Below, piece after piece: positions 61,601 through 64,000 of a stretch of 64,000 nucleotides of DNA; positions within the stretch are counted from its first letter, which is position 1, and each line of letters opens with the position of its first letter. A program made the position numbers and the translations under genes. Under the pieces are notes generated by a model, which made no database searches, was not told where the DNA came from, and worked only from the letters and a program-made list of their open reading frames with translations. The DNA comes from Heliocidaris erythrogramma (taxonomy: Eukaryota; Echinodermata; Echinoidea; Camarodonta; Echinometridae): positions 12,159,725-12,223,724 of the forward strand of contig CM046866.1 of the NCBI GenBank assembly GCA_025617745.1. Direction: 5' to 3'.

Positions 61601-63246
61601 TTTTGATGTCGTCACACTCGGGATCGATCCTGCTTAAGCAGACGACGTCCTATAATGAATGAACGTAATTGCAATGCAATTATTTATCAAATTATAAAGA
61701 GTTTGGTGTATTTAAACATGACCTTATTTCACACCATTATAAAGGGAAAGTGAAACTGATTCTGATAGCTAAAACCGTTTAATTGTAAATACATAGGAGA
61801 AGGGTCAATGATCAATGAAATAAACCCCACTTTCAAATTGAAAAGCCCTCCGAATAATAGCAGGATGGTATTCGTTCCCTCTTGAAACGCCGAACATGGC
61901 CCGGTGCAAGCAGCTGAAAATACAATGGCGTCTTATTTTGTTTACAAGTGACTGATTCCTTTATTTTTTTAACGCTGCATTTTTCATCAAAATAATACCA
62001 TACACGAAGTTAAGAGTGAGGCAACAAACTAACATTAAGACTGACGCTAGTGAAGGAAGAGAAATAAGTGAAGAGGAGATGACAAAATAGGCTCTGAAAA
62101 ATGTGTAAGATGTTATGGGACATCGTCTGCTTAGACAGGACTGGTCCAGGGTGTGTCGTCACATATCTCAGCAGCGTTCGAGGAGCTCTTCAGCTGCTAT
62201 ACCGGGGGCTGTATTTTACCGTTTTATAATTTATAATAATCATTACTTCAAATGTTTCCAAGCGTTGAATTTGGATAACCTTGTTTAATTTATGCCATCT
62301 ATGCAATAATAAGTATTAAGCCAATATTTAAAATCATTAACGTTCTACTTTAAGGGCTAAATAGATCACATTTTGTTCTTCAAATTGGCAACAATCATAT
62401 TTTTCTTTTAACGCTACATGGTTCTAATGAAATGTAATGTCTTTGAAAACGACATACAAGGTTAGGAACCTTGACGAAAAGGTTGAAAAATTGCCAATTT
62501 TGATAAAAAACAATGATTTTGTACCAAGGATTTTAAAGCTTACTCTCCTTTTAAAAATTCCTGGCATCAAATGAAAAACGGTCATGCAACAACAACAACA
62601 AAAAAACTTGTATATCTGGTATATTTTTTAAGGCTTGAATAAAAATGTCAGTTGTCTCGAAAGGGTTCAGGCAAGAGTAACAATATTAAGGAAATGCAGT
62701 TTGACCCTTTCCACTTTCTGGGAAAACCCCCAAAACAGTTTTCTTGAATTCCAGTGCAGAAATATTTGACAGGAAATGATTAAAATACAGGGAACTAAAG
62801 ATAATGCTCGGAGAACTCAACTATTTTTTTCTCTGTCTATTTATCCTGTCAATGTGTTCCTTCATTTGTCCATCCAATTTTCTGGGCAACTTACTTTCTC
62901 TCCATCTGTGTGTAGTACATCAGGAAATTTTACTTTCCCACCCCCCCCCCCCCCCCCAAAAAAAAAAGAAGAACCTGGAATCAAGGAATTGGATCTGTGT
63001 GTAAAGCACCAAATATGTCTTTTAGGTGGTGGCCTTTTGTAGGTTTGTTTGATTTCTTTTCCTGTTCATGATTGTTCTGGTTATCACTACTGTGACCCCA
63101 CAGATGCAAAAGCGTCTAGAACAGATGAAGAAGGGCCTGGAACAGCAGCAGCGTGACCTGGATGAAAAGAGGAGAAACTTTGAGAAGGAGAAGGAAGCAT
63201 TCGACGAGAACCAACGTATTAGGGACGAACAACATAAAGGATCAAA
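1286..63246 (+). CDS. SEPTIN7: Septin, SEPT7 group (10 exons, 5' and 3' partial)
   Basis: Filament-forming GTP-binding protein of the septin cytoskeleton. The coding sequence is the join of 1286-1391, 28102-28208, 45617-45717, 46887-47021, 49252-49369, 54633-54725, 59844-59940, 60380-60539, 61182-61329 and 63104-63246. All junctions are GT-AG and the frame is kept throughout, giving 402 complete residues (residue 1 is the first codon of the first listed exon). Seen: [20 protein letters not shown] at 8-27 (SEPT7 signature with polybasic stretch), P-loop GESGLGKST 36-44, DTPGFGD 92-98, AKAD 173-176, GRQYPWG 243-249 and a charged coiled coil from about 316 to the end. Family knowledge: SEPT7-group subunits are shared by hetero-oligomers and run to roughly 420-440 residues, so only the ends are missing. 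No start codon context, promoter, stop codon or polyadenylation site can be assigned here. Assignment to the SEPT7 group rests on near-identical stretches recalled from vertebrate SEPT7. Confidence 0.95.
4486..4627. mobile_element. 142 bp palindromic MITE, copy 1
   Basis: Begins CAGGGGAGCGTTTCATCAAG and ends with its inverse (CTTGATGAAGCGCTCCCCTG). The inverted arms are about 45 bp, and the centre contains CAGCCAATCAGATGCAAGG. Very similar copies lie at 6764-6905 (inverted) and 36175-36316, all 142 bp. No coding capacity. No clear target duplication at this copy. Confidence 0.85.
6400..7075 (+). repeat. Three diverged tandem units, about 170 bp each
   Basis: Each unit starts near ACATCTGACACYGATGG (about 6411, 6569 and 6748) and runs through ACAGGTCCGATGTRGGAATT and CCTGCATCATTTG to an AATAATTCTT-like end. 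The third unit is split by the 142 bp MITE. Confidence 0.7.
6764..6905. mobile_element. 142 bp MITE, copy 2 (inverted orientation), inside a tandem repeat
   Basis: Same family as 4486-4627 in the opposite orientation, with a diverged left half. GATGG at 6759-6763 is repeated at 6906-6910. The element interrupts the third unit of a tandem repeat, so the empty-site sequence (ACACCGATGGACCGAAC) can be inferred from the flanks. Confidence 0.8.
7956..8779 (+). CDS. Candidate nested two-exon gene, 91 aa, death-fold-like
   Basis: Join of 7956-8092 and 8641-8779, on the septin strand inside its first large intron. ATG at 7956; donor GTAAGG at 8093; acceptor TCTCTCTGTTCACAG ending at 8640; the split Ile46 codon joins in frame; stop TGA at 8777-8779. 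The product has no signal peptide or membrane segment. It begins [20 protein letters not shown] and contains a hydrophobic pattern ([20 protein letters not shown], then [14 protein letters not shown]) resembling helices of death-effector or CARD domains; 91 residues is also the usual size of one such domain. I cannot decide between these families, and the resemblance is my judgement without alignment. An AG directly before the ATG (7953-7954) could be an acceptor, so the piece may instead be internal or terminal exons of a longer gene or a decayed copy. No promoter or AATAAA was assigned. Confidence 0.4.
8818..8898 (+). repeat. Tandem duplication of about 40 bp
   Basis: AACTGTCAAACTTTCAAAAACT plus GAGAAGTGAGGTTA is present twice in a row, just after the stop of the candidate nested gene. 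Confidence 0.85.
11306..11908. mobile_element. 603 bp DNA element with 8 bp target duplication (hAT-like)
   Basis: GTTTGAAC occurs directly at both edges (11298-11305 and 11909-11916). The termini are TAAGCCTGAGTC and its exact inverse, followed by imperfect inverted arms sharing ATCGATGCACCGG. More GC-rich than the surroundings. No transposase. The 8 bp duplication fits hAT-type (or P-type) transposition; the superfamily is not proven. Confidence 0.85.
12575..13503 (+). repeat. Left subterminal array: GTGGATGTGACA motif, about 375 bp higher-order unit
   Basis: Motif sites near 12587, 12748, 12921, 13112, 13294 and 13484, each GTGG(A/C)GGATGTGACA-like followed after 5-12 bases by TGTGAACGGAC or TGTGAACAGAC. 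From 12921 the sites alternate between two types (spacer AAATCAGA versus TTATAATA) so that a 375 bp unit repeats twice. The last unit resumes after the 990 bp insert and runs to about 14690. Possibly transposase-binding subterminal repeats. Confidence 0.8.
13504..14493. mobile_element. 990 bp Tc1/mariner-like non-autonomous element with TA duplication
   Basis: Ends CAGTGCCCAAAAAAGTTAA and the inverse TTAACTTTTTTCTTGGACACACTG. TA on each side (13502-13503 and 14494-14495). It interrupts a motif unit of the surrounding array; the intact sister unit at 13112-13140 shows the empty site (ACATTATAATAGTGAACAG). Internally, two direct copies of an arm of about 230 bp lie at the left (13504 and about 13735) and an inverted one at the right (about 14240-14493). 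No long ORF. Confidence 0.88.
15812..16015 (-). pseudogene. THAP-domain (transposase N-terminus) relic
   Basis: Read on the minus strand from ATG at 16015. 68 codons stay in one frame with two TAA stops (codons 30 and 58). The start [13 protein letters not shown] matches the THAP opening (Met-Pro-Lys then Cys-x(2-4)-Cys). [10 protein letters not shown] carries the conserved Trp, WEPT the conserved Pro, and ICSDHF supplies the final Cys-x2-His of the C2CH zinc site. The Cys-to-Cys spacing is slightly long. THAP domains occur in P- and Kolobok-type transposases and in host proteins; the location inside a TIR-bounded element favours a transposase. The remainder of the protein was not recognised toward 14500. 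Confidence 0.75.
16235..17210. repeat. Right subterminal motif array
   Basis: Five sites of the same motif: inverted near 16240 and 16612, direct near 16813 and 16983, and a head-to-head pair near 17178 (TGTGAACGGACA followed by TGTCACATCCACC). The orientation is partly opposite to the left array, as expected for a transposon end. Confidence 0.75.
18045..18345 (+). repeat. Diverged tandem repeat, about 125 bp units
   Basis: Repeated landmarks GAGATCATTGTATGWTGGA, ATTGTGGTCGC and GTGGGATYTCCAG recur two to three times. Confidence 0.65.
19574..19640 (+). repeat. Short tandem duplication
   Basis: GTGAAACGTCAATACAAACGT-type sequence (with GATGAAACGTC in the first copy) occurs twice about 38 bp apart. 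Confidence 0.7.
20178..20290 (-). mobile_element. SINE head fragment, inverted
   Basis: The minus strand reads GTGTCGTGGTATAGTGGTTT (A box region), a B box like GGATCAAATCC, then TGTATGTCCTTAGGCAAGGT, matching the SINE at 25640. Only the head is present. Confidence 0.7.
20735..20965. mobile_element. Related CTGTARAACCAGAAAT-ended MITE
   Basis: CTGTAGAACCAGAAACTCGCG at the left and AAGAATTTCTGTTTTTCACAG at the right. Several TTTCGCGAATT palindromes inside. Diverged relative of 27450-27670. Confidence 0.6.
22598..22990 (-). mobile_element. Same TTAA MITE family, copy 3 (inverted)
   Basis: Begins TTAAAGGGAAGCTTGAGTTC. Reads the family backwards with GTGAAAAATAATTTGTGAGC, a central ATGTTCGGGCAGAACATTC and GAGACAGTTTCTTTCAC. 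The right end is worn, so its boundary is approximate. Confidence 0.75.
23673..23800. repeat. Near-perfect 128 bp hairpin
   Basis: Two arms of about 57 bp (23673-23730 and 23744-23800) are almost exact inverses, containing GTCAATCCTCACAGGAATTC and TATTCAAGTGGGGGG, with a loop of about 13 bp. Probably a young foldback element; no target duplication identified. Confidence 0.85.
24221..24375 (+). repeat. (GA)n-rich low-complexity tract
   Basis: Runs of GAGAGA and GAAAGAAAG with short interruptions. No coding potential. Confidence 0.9.
25640..26003 (+). mobile_element. tRNA-derived SINE with LINE-like tail
   Basis: The head has a polymerase III A box (TAGTTGAGTGG, 25652-25662) and B box (GGTTCAAACC, 25696-25705) at tRNA-like spacing. 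The body includes TTATGTCCTTGGGCAAGGCA. The tail AAAGCGCTTTGATCGG...GGTGCTATATGAAATATAG ends in (TTA)n. The tail type resembles the 3' end of L2/CR1-like LINEs. Confidence 0.85.
26159..26362. mobile_element. MITE with ACCTGCCAAC ends
   Basis: CATACCTGCCAACTGTCCC at the left and GGTTGGCAGGTCTGTCCC at the right. It sits within remains of another element that begins ACAGTGGAAACTTGTTATA at about 26083. Confidence 0.55.
27450..27670. mobile_element. Related MITE, diverged copy
   Basis: ACTGTTAAACCAAAAATATTT at the left and AAATATCTGGTTTGCCAGTG at the right. The inner GCGAATCTTGACCACT also occurs in 20735-20965. Confidence 0.6.
28102..28208 (+). CDS. SEPTIN7: Septin exon 2 of window: P-loop
   Basis: Residues 36 (completed) to 71. 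The first two bases complete Gly36, giving GESGLGKST, the G1/Walker A loop with Lys42 and Ser43 for phosphate and magnesium binding. It continues through [20 protein letters not shown], typical of the septin segment before switch I. Acceptor TTTCAG (ends 28101), donor GTATTC (28209), phase 1 in and phase 0 out. It is separated from its neighbours by the two largest introns in the window. Confidence 0.96.
28266..28489. mobile_element. MITE with CAATAGACCGGTT ends, copy 1
   Basis: Left CAATAGACCGGTTCGGTA and right TTACAGAACCAGTCTATTG are inverted. The inside includes CAACCTGAAAGCTTGCCGTAG and TAGCAACAAGTAATGTATGC, shared with 31634-31859. Confidence 0.75.
30815..31190 (+). mobile_element. MITE family with TTAA ends and ATGTTCGGCCCGAAC centre, copy 1
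   Basis: Left TTAAAGATAAGTTGAGTTCTGG and right CCAGAGCACAACCTTCCCTTTAA form imperfect inverted ends. The inner text (AACTGTCTCAAA, GGTTTTGGAATCA, ATGTTCGGCCCGAAC, CACAAATTATTTTTCACC) recurs at 57662-58049 and, inverted, at 22598-22990. Confidence 0.8.
31634..31859. mobile_element. MITE with CAATAGACCGGTT ends, copy 2
   Basis: AATAGACCCGTTTACTAA at the left and TTAGTAAACAGGTCTATTG at the right. Inside, AAAGCTTGCCAGAGGCTTG and ATAGCAACAACTAATGTATG match copy 1. About the same length (226 against 224 bp). Confidence 0.75.
32770..32915 (+). repeat. (ATC)n microsatellite
   Basis: Nearly pure ATC/CAT trinucleotide run with a few interruptions. It creates spurious open frames on both strands. Confidence 0.95.
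33336..33736. mobile_element. MITE with GGGTGCGTTTAT ends, about 400 bp
   Basis: GGGTGCGTTTATGCTCCC at the left (33337 on), its inverse GGGAGCATAAACGCAC at 33511-33526, and a further outer inverse ATAAACGCACCC at 33725-33736. Either a 190 bp element or a longer one with the outer end. Confidence 0.6.
34490..34905 (+). repeat. Polypurine tract, about 400 bp
   Basis: Starts with a G run (34498-34514) and continues as nearly uninterrupted GA-rich sequence with short pyrimidine breaks. A strand-biased tract able in principle to form triplex DNA. Confidence 0.9.
36175..36316. mobile_element. 142 bp palindromic MITE, copy 3
   Basis: CAGGGGAGCATTTCATCAAG at the left and ATGAAACGCTCCCCTG at the right. 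Same orientation, length and centre as the copy at 4486. Confidence 0.85.
36460..36515 (+). repeat. (TTTTG)n-type microsatellite
   Basis: TTTTGTTTTG and TTTTATTTTA steps in series. Confidence 0.85.
36587..36778. mobile_element. TA-flanked MITE, 192 bp, CTGTAAA ends
   Basis: TA at 36585-36586 and 36779-36780. Ends CTGTAAAAGTGGAAATTTTC and GAAATTTC-like inverse ...CCACGTTTACAG. The arms carry GCGCG-rich text, unlike the AT-rich surroundings. Confidence 0.75.
37270..37581 (+). mobile_element. 5'-truncated LINE (CR1/L2-like), 3' end of ORF2
   Basis: An open stretch ending at the stop 37435-37437 encodes [20 protein letters not shown] followed by [20 protein letters not shown], the typical C-terminus of non-LTR retrotransposon reverse transcriptase ORFs. 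The 3' UTR ends with CGCCGTATAAATCTTATATA and a (TTA)n-like tail. The rest of the ORF is missing, as usual for 5' truncation. Confidence 0.8.
37642..37863. repeat. Inverted repeat with GAGCCTGATCGG ends
   Basis: GACTGAGCCTGATCGG at 37642 and CCGATCAGGCTCAAC ending near 37863 are inverses about 220 bp apart. A related CGATCAGGCTTAACC lies at 38162. Possible MITE. Confidence 0.5.
39321..39372 (+). repeat. C-run, A-run and (CA)n in series
   Basis: About 15 C, then about 17 A, then (CA)n. Similar C-run/A-run pairs occur at 35810-35833 and 62941-62967, with inverse T-run/G-run pairs at 8175-8198 and 32680-32712. Confidence 0.9.
39966..40010 (+). mobile_element. SINE tail fragment
   Basis: GTTGATCAGTTACCAACTGG and GAAAGGTGCCATATAAATG match the tail of the SINE at 25940-25985. 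The head was not found. Confidence 0.5.
42458..42971. mobile_element. 514 bp TTAA-flanked MITE with long inverted repeats
   Basis: TTAA at 42454-42457 and 42972-42975. Ends AGGGAAAGT(C/T).ACCCTG with inverted arms of about 150 bp that share GTTTGAGCAAAATCCGATAA and GTTATGAATT. No ORF. Confidence 0.85.
43431..43775 (+). repeat. (ATC)n compound microsatellite
   Basis: About 340 bp of ATC-rich repeats interrupted by AAC, ATT and CTC steps. Gives long false ORFs on both strands. Confidence 0.95.
45617..45717 (+). CDS. SEPTIN7: Septin exon 3 of window: switch region with DTPGFGD
   Basis: Residues 72-104 plus two bases of Cys105. It contains [11 protein letters not shown] (88-98), the G3 motif that contacts the gamma phosphate, followed by QVDNSN. 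Acceptor TTTGCAG (ends 45616), donor GTAACA (45718), phase 0 in and phase 2 out. A run of about 21 cytosines begins only 18 bases after the donor (45736-45756), an unusual neighbour for a splice site. Confidence 0.96.
45718..46886 (+). other. Septin intron, 1.2 kb
   Basis: Begins with GTAACA and holds a 21 bp poly-C run at 45736-45756. No gene or recognisable element otherwise. Confidence 0.85.
46887..47021 (+). CDS. SEPTIN7: Septin exon 4 of window: middle of G domain
   Basis: Completes Cys105 and encodes residues 106-149 plus two bases of Gly150: [20 protein letters not shown], then [20 protein letters not shown] and PSGH. This is the conserved septin core strand and helix before the G4 motif. 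Acceptor ATTGCAG (ends 46886), donor GTAGGT (47022). The last 80 bases of the exon and 13 bases of the following intron are the founder of a tandem array that continues to about 47790. If the genuine donor is skipped, GGG TAG is read and translation stops at once. Confidence 0.95.
46942..47790 (+). repeat. Minisatellite made from septin exon edge plus donor site
   Basis: The genuine exon 3' end and start of its intron (46942-47034) are followed by eight further copies. Equivalent splice positions lie at 47115, 47208, 47301, 47397, 47491, 47585, 47680 and 47777. The first three units are exactly 93 bp; later ones are 94-97 bp and more diverged. Each unit carries the exon text around AATACCAGACAAGAGAG, CACCTTCAGGTCATGG and the donor GTAGGTACC. 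Seven of the eight extra copies keep the GT; the fourth has GATAGG. Since each unit contains the in-frame stop GGG TAG, the copies cannot extend the septin protein. Confidence 0.95.
47022..49251 (+). other. Septin intron, 2.2 kb
   Basis: Its first 770 bp are the exon-edge minisatellite (separate entry). 47800-48750 shows nothing recognisable. 48895-49239 is pyrimidine-rich and ends in (CT)n at the acceptor. Confidence 0.88.
48895..49239 (+). repeat. Pyrimidine-rich tract ending in (CT)n at a septin acceptor
   Basis: CT-rich sequence with a pure (CT)n run at about 49211-49239, 12 bases before the AG of the exon at 49252. Confidence 0.9.
49252..49369 (+). CDS. SEPTIN7: Septin exon 5 of window: G4 AKAD motif
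   Basis: Completes Gly150 and encodes residues 151-189. It starts [20 protein letters not shown], then [23 protein letters not shown] (173-176) is the septin form of the guanine-specificity motif. Acceptor CTATAG (ends 49251) and donor GTAAGC (49370). The pyrimidine tract before the acceptor is a (CT)n microsatellite (about 49211-49239) at the end of a 350 bp pyrimidine-rich stretch. Confidence 0.96.
49370..54632 (+). other. Septin intron, 5.3 kb
   Basis: It contains one copy of the 932 bp TTAA-flanked element. Diverged repeats of AGCTGGGGAAGACTTG occur near 50927, 51022, 51098 and 51282. There is a poly-C run at 51835-51846 and (TA)n just before the acceptor (54585-54600). The rest holds nothing I recognise. 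Confidence 0.87.
51932..52863. mobile_element. 932 bp TTAA-flanked non-autonomous element, copy 1
   Basis: TTAA at 51928-51931 and 52864-52867, ends AGTAGA...TCTACT. Imperfect internal inverted arms (52121-52168 against 52626-52676) share GTCGTCACAC and AAGCAGACGACGTCC. No ORF of note. Identical in length to the copy at 61418 with 12 substitutions counted by eye. Confidence 0.9.
54633..54725 (+). CDS. SEPTIN7: Septin exon 6 of window: acidic loop
   Basis: Residues 190-220, a 93 bp exon in phase 0 at both ends: [16 protein letters not shown], then an acidic run [15 protein letters not shown]. Vertebrate SEPT7 has a comparable acidic loop of the same length here. Acceptor TCTTACAG (ends 54632), donor GTGAGT (54726). 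Skipping this exon would keep the frame and delete the loop. Confidence 0.94.
55590..56460 (+). repeat. Pyrimidine-rich tract, about 870 bp
   Basis: T/C-rich on the plus strand with (CT)n blocks near 56342-56445. Several overlapping false frames rich in Ser, Leu and Phe result. Confidence 0.9.
56575..56625 (+). CDS. Possible alternative septin micro-exon (51 bp, 17 codons)
   Basis: Sequence between an AG at 56573-56574 and a GTATAG donor at 56626. It is open in the septin frame (phase 0 at both ends, matching the phase-0 junction between 54725 and 59844) and would insert [17 protein letters not shown] after the acidic loop. Composition differs from the AT-rich or CT-rich surroundings. Against it: the acceptor has a poor pyrimidine tract and the donor is weak. 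I know of no such insert in vertebrate SEPT7. Confidence 0.2.
57257..57429 (+). repeat. 38 bp minisatellite, about 4.5 units
   Basis: Unit AAAGCTACAAATATTTGAAG followed by AAAAAAATGCTGT, with small A-run length changes. It lies in an intron. Confidence 0.85.
57662..58049 (+). mobile_element. Same TTAA MITE family, copy 2
   Basis: Runs from AGATAAAGTTGAGTTCTGG to CTCAACCTTCTCTTTAA in the same orientation as 30815-31190, with the same internal landmarks, moderately diverged. Confidence 0.8.
59844..59940 (+). CDS. SEPTIN7: Septin exon 7 of window: start of septin unique element
   Basis: Residues 221-252 plus one base of Val253: [20 protein letters not shown], then [19 protein letters not shown] (243-249) is a septin hallmark; in solved septins the Arg contacts the guanine base and the Trp packs in the G interface between subunits. 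Acceptor AATCAG (ends 59843), donor GTAATT (59941). Confidence 0.96.
60380..60539 (+). CDS. SEPTIN7: Septin exon 8 of window: septin unique element
   Basis: Completes Val253 and encodes residues 254-305 plus two bases of Lys306. It contains [20 protein letters not shown] followed by [20 protein letters not shown], the most conserved part of the septin unique element, which takes part in filament interfaces. The end (TSGDAKRGG) is a variable linker. Acceptor CCCTCAG (ends 60379), donor GTAAGA (60540). An unspliced message would stop at the TAA overlapping the donor. Confidence 0.96.
61182..61329 (+). CDS. SEPTIN7: Septin exon 9 of window: start of C-terminal coiled coil
   Basis: Completes Lys306 and encodes residues 307-355: a short linker ASSKNPIAQ, then a Glu/Lys/Met-rich helix including [20 protein letters not shown]. 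Charge pattern and heptad-like hydrophobics indicate a coiled coil, which in SEPT7-group septins pairs with the coiled coil of a partner septin. Acceptor CTTGCAG (ends 61181), donor GTATGT (61330). Confidence 0.95.
61330..63103 (+). other. Septin intron, 1.8 kb
   Basis: More than half of it is the second copy of the 932 bp TTAA-flanked element (61418-62349). A C-run followed by an A-run lies at 62941-62967. The two shorter introns nearby (59941-60379 and 60540-61181) hold nothing recognisable. Confidence 0.88.
61418..62349. mobile_element. 932 bp TTAA-flanked non-autonomous element, copy 2
   Basis: TTAA at 61414-61417 and 62350-62353. Same orientation as copy 1, 12 substitutions and no indels. 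The sequences outside the TTAA differ completely from those at copy 1, so this is a transposed copy, not a segmental duplication. Confidence 0.9.
63104..63246 (+). CDS. SEPTIN7: Septin exon 10 of window: coiled coil continuation
   Basis: Residues 356-402 plus two bases of a Lys codon: [20 protein letters not shown], then [20 protein letters not shown] and DEQHKGS. It continues the coiled coil. Acceptor CCACAG (ends 63103), donor GTAAGT (63247). Vertebrate SEPT7 continues about 15 more residues to a Lys-rich end, so a final exon is expected beyond the window. Intron retention would stop the protein right after the next Lys (TAA at 63248). Confidence 0.93.
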
Positions 63247-64000
63247 GTAAGTACACTCCTCATTCGTCTTAATTTTCCTTACTTAATGCAATGGTAGGGT
63301 TATTGATGAAATATGGTTTGCGGCCATTGTAGGAAATATTGGGTGGAATTCGAGGTTATTTGCAAGTAATACTTCCCTTTGCAGATATTGATTATGGGAG
63401 GGAGTGAAGGCTCTAACACCTAGATGCCATTACAATTTTTTTCTTTCTTGGACAGAATTTGTCCTATTTGGTATTTTGAAGATGAAGTAGGGAGAAGTAG
63501 GGGGTTGTAGAGTTTTACGTTTTAACTCTGCACAGGAGACATTAGCCTTTTTGTGGCCATATTGTTTTGTACAGTGATGATATGGGATTCAATCAAAATA
63601 TGGGATGAAAAATATTCCACAGGATTTCAAGTTTATGCAGCATTTTTGTATGATTATTTTCAAAGGAAGTTATTTGATTTAATATGGATGTCATCAGCTC
63701 AAGAGATAAAATGTTAATGTTTTTGGGAAAGATAGATTTGAGCTCTCAATAGAGAAGCAGATATTTATTAAATACTGAATACTGTCATACTTTTAGAGCA
63801 AAATCTCTTCATTTCCTTGATTATAAGCTGCATGTTATATAAGATGCAGTTAGAAATGATACCAAACGCAGTTTAGATAATGTATTGATGTGTGATAATG
63901 AGTATCTTATTGAAATTTGCGCTAAATAGAAAATGTAGAGCCTGTAGTTCAGACACTTTAGAACTTTAAACGGCAAACTAAGAGTAGCTCCATCTACCCT
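63247..64000 (+). other. Start of following septin intron
   Basis: Begins GTAAGT. AT-rich; no exon or repeat is recognised up to the end of the window. Confidence 0.75.

Overview
The window is a piece of an animal genome: AT-rich, with large introns, GT-AG splice sites, many small DNA transposons and microsatellites. It carries most of one gene, a septin of the SEPT7 group, read left to right. Ten coding exons join without a frameshift into about 402 residues: the polybasic N-terminal edge, the whole GTPase domain, the septin unique element and most of the C-terminal coiled coil. The first coding exon(s) with the start codon and the last exon(s) with the stop codon lie outside. Dense ACATGTACATGTA / TAGGCCTAC motifs and the families of short inverted-repeat elements suggest a marine invertebrate deuterostome. 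A sea urchin is my best guess; this is an inference, not a proof.

Layout. 1-1285: intron or 5' flank with nothing recognised. 1286-1391: first visible septin exon. 1392-28101: a 26.7 kb intron holding a possible nested two-exon gene (7956-8779, 91 aa, death-fold-like), a 142 bp element, a 603 bp element with an 8 bp target duplication, a 5.5 kb decayed transposon (12049-17576) with a THAP-type transposase relic and its own 990 bp passenger, SINEs and a long hairpin. 28102-28208: P-loop exon. 28209-45616: a 17.4 kb intron with a LINE 3' end, several MITE families, a polypurine tract and (ATC)n arrays. 45617-49369: three GTPase exons; the middle one runs straight into eight degenerate copies of its own 3' end. 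49370-54632 and 54726-59843: two introns of about 5 kb around a short exon. 59844-63246: four exons for the septin unique element and coiled coil. Nothing is recognised after 63246.

How it fits together. Septin-7-type subunits join other septins into hetero-oligomers that form filaments at the cell cortex, cytokinetic furrow and cilium base. All motifs needed for nucleotide binding are intact, so the gene looks functional. Almost everything else is intronic mobile DNA. Three elements can be delimited very well. One is a pair of 932 bp copies differing at 12 positions, at two unrelated sites. One is a TA-flanked element sitting in a repeat whose empty sister site is also present. One is a 142 bp element inside a tandem repeat.

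The less expected observations are the minisatellite derived from a coding exon edge, with repeated decoy 5' splice sites; the THAP-bearing transposon with subterminal motif arrays; and the candidate small death-fold gene.
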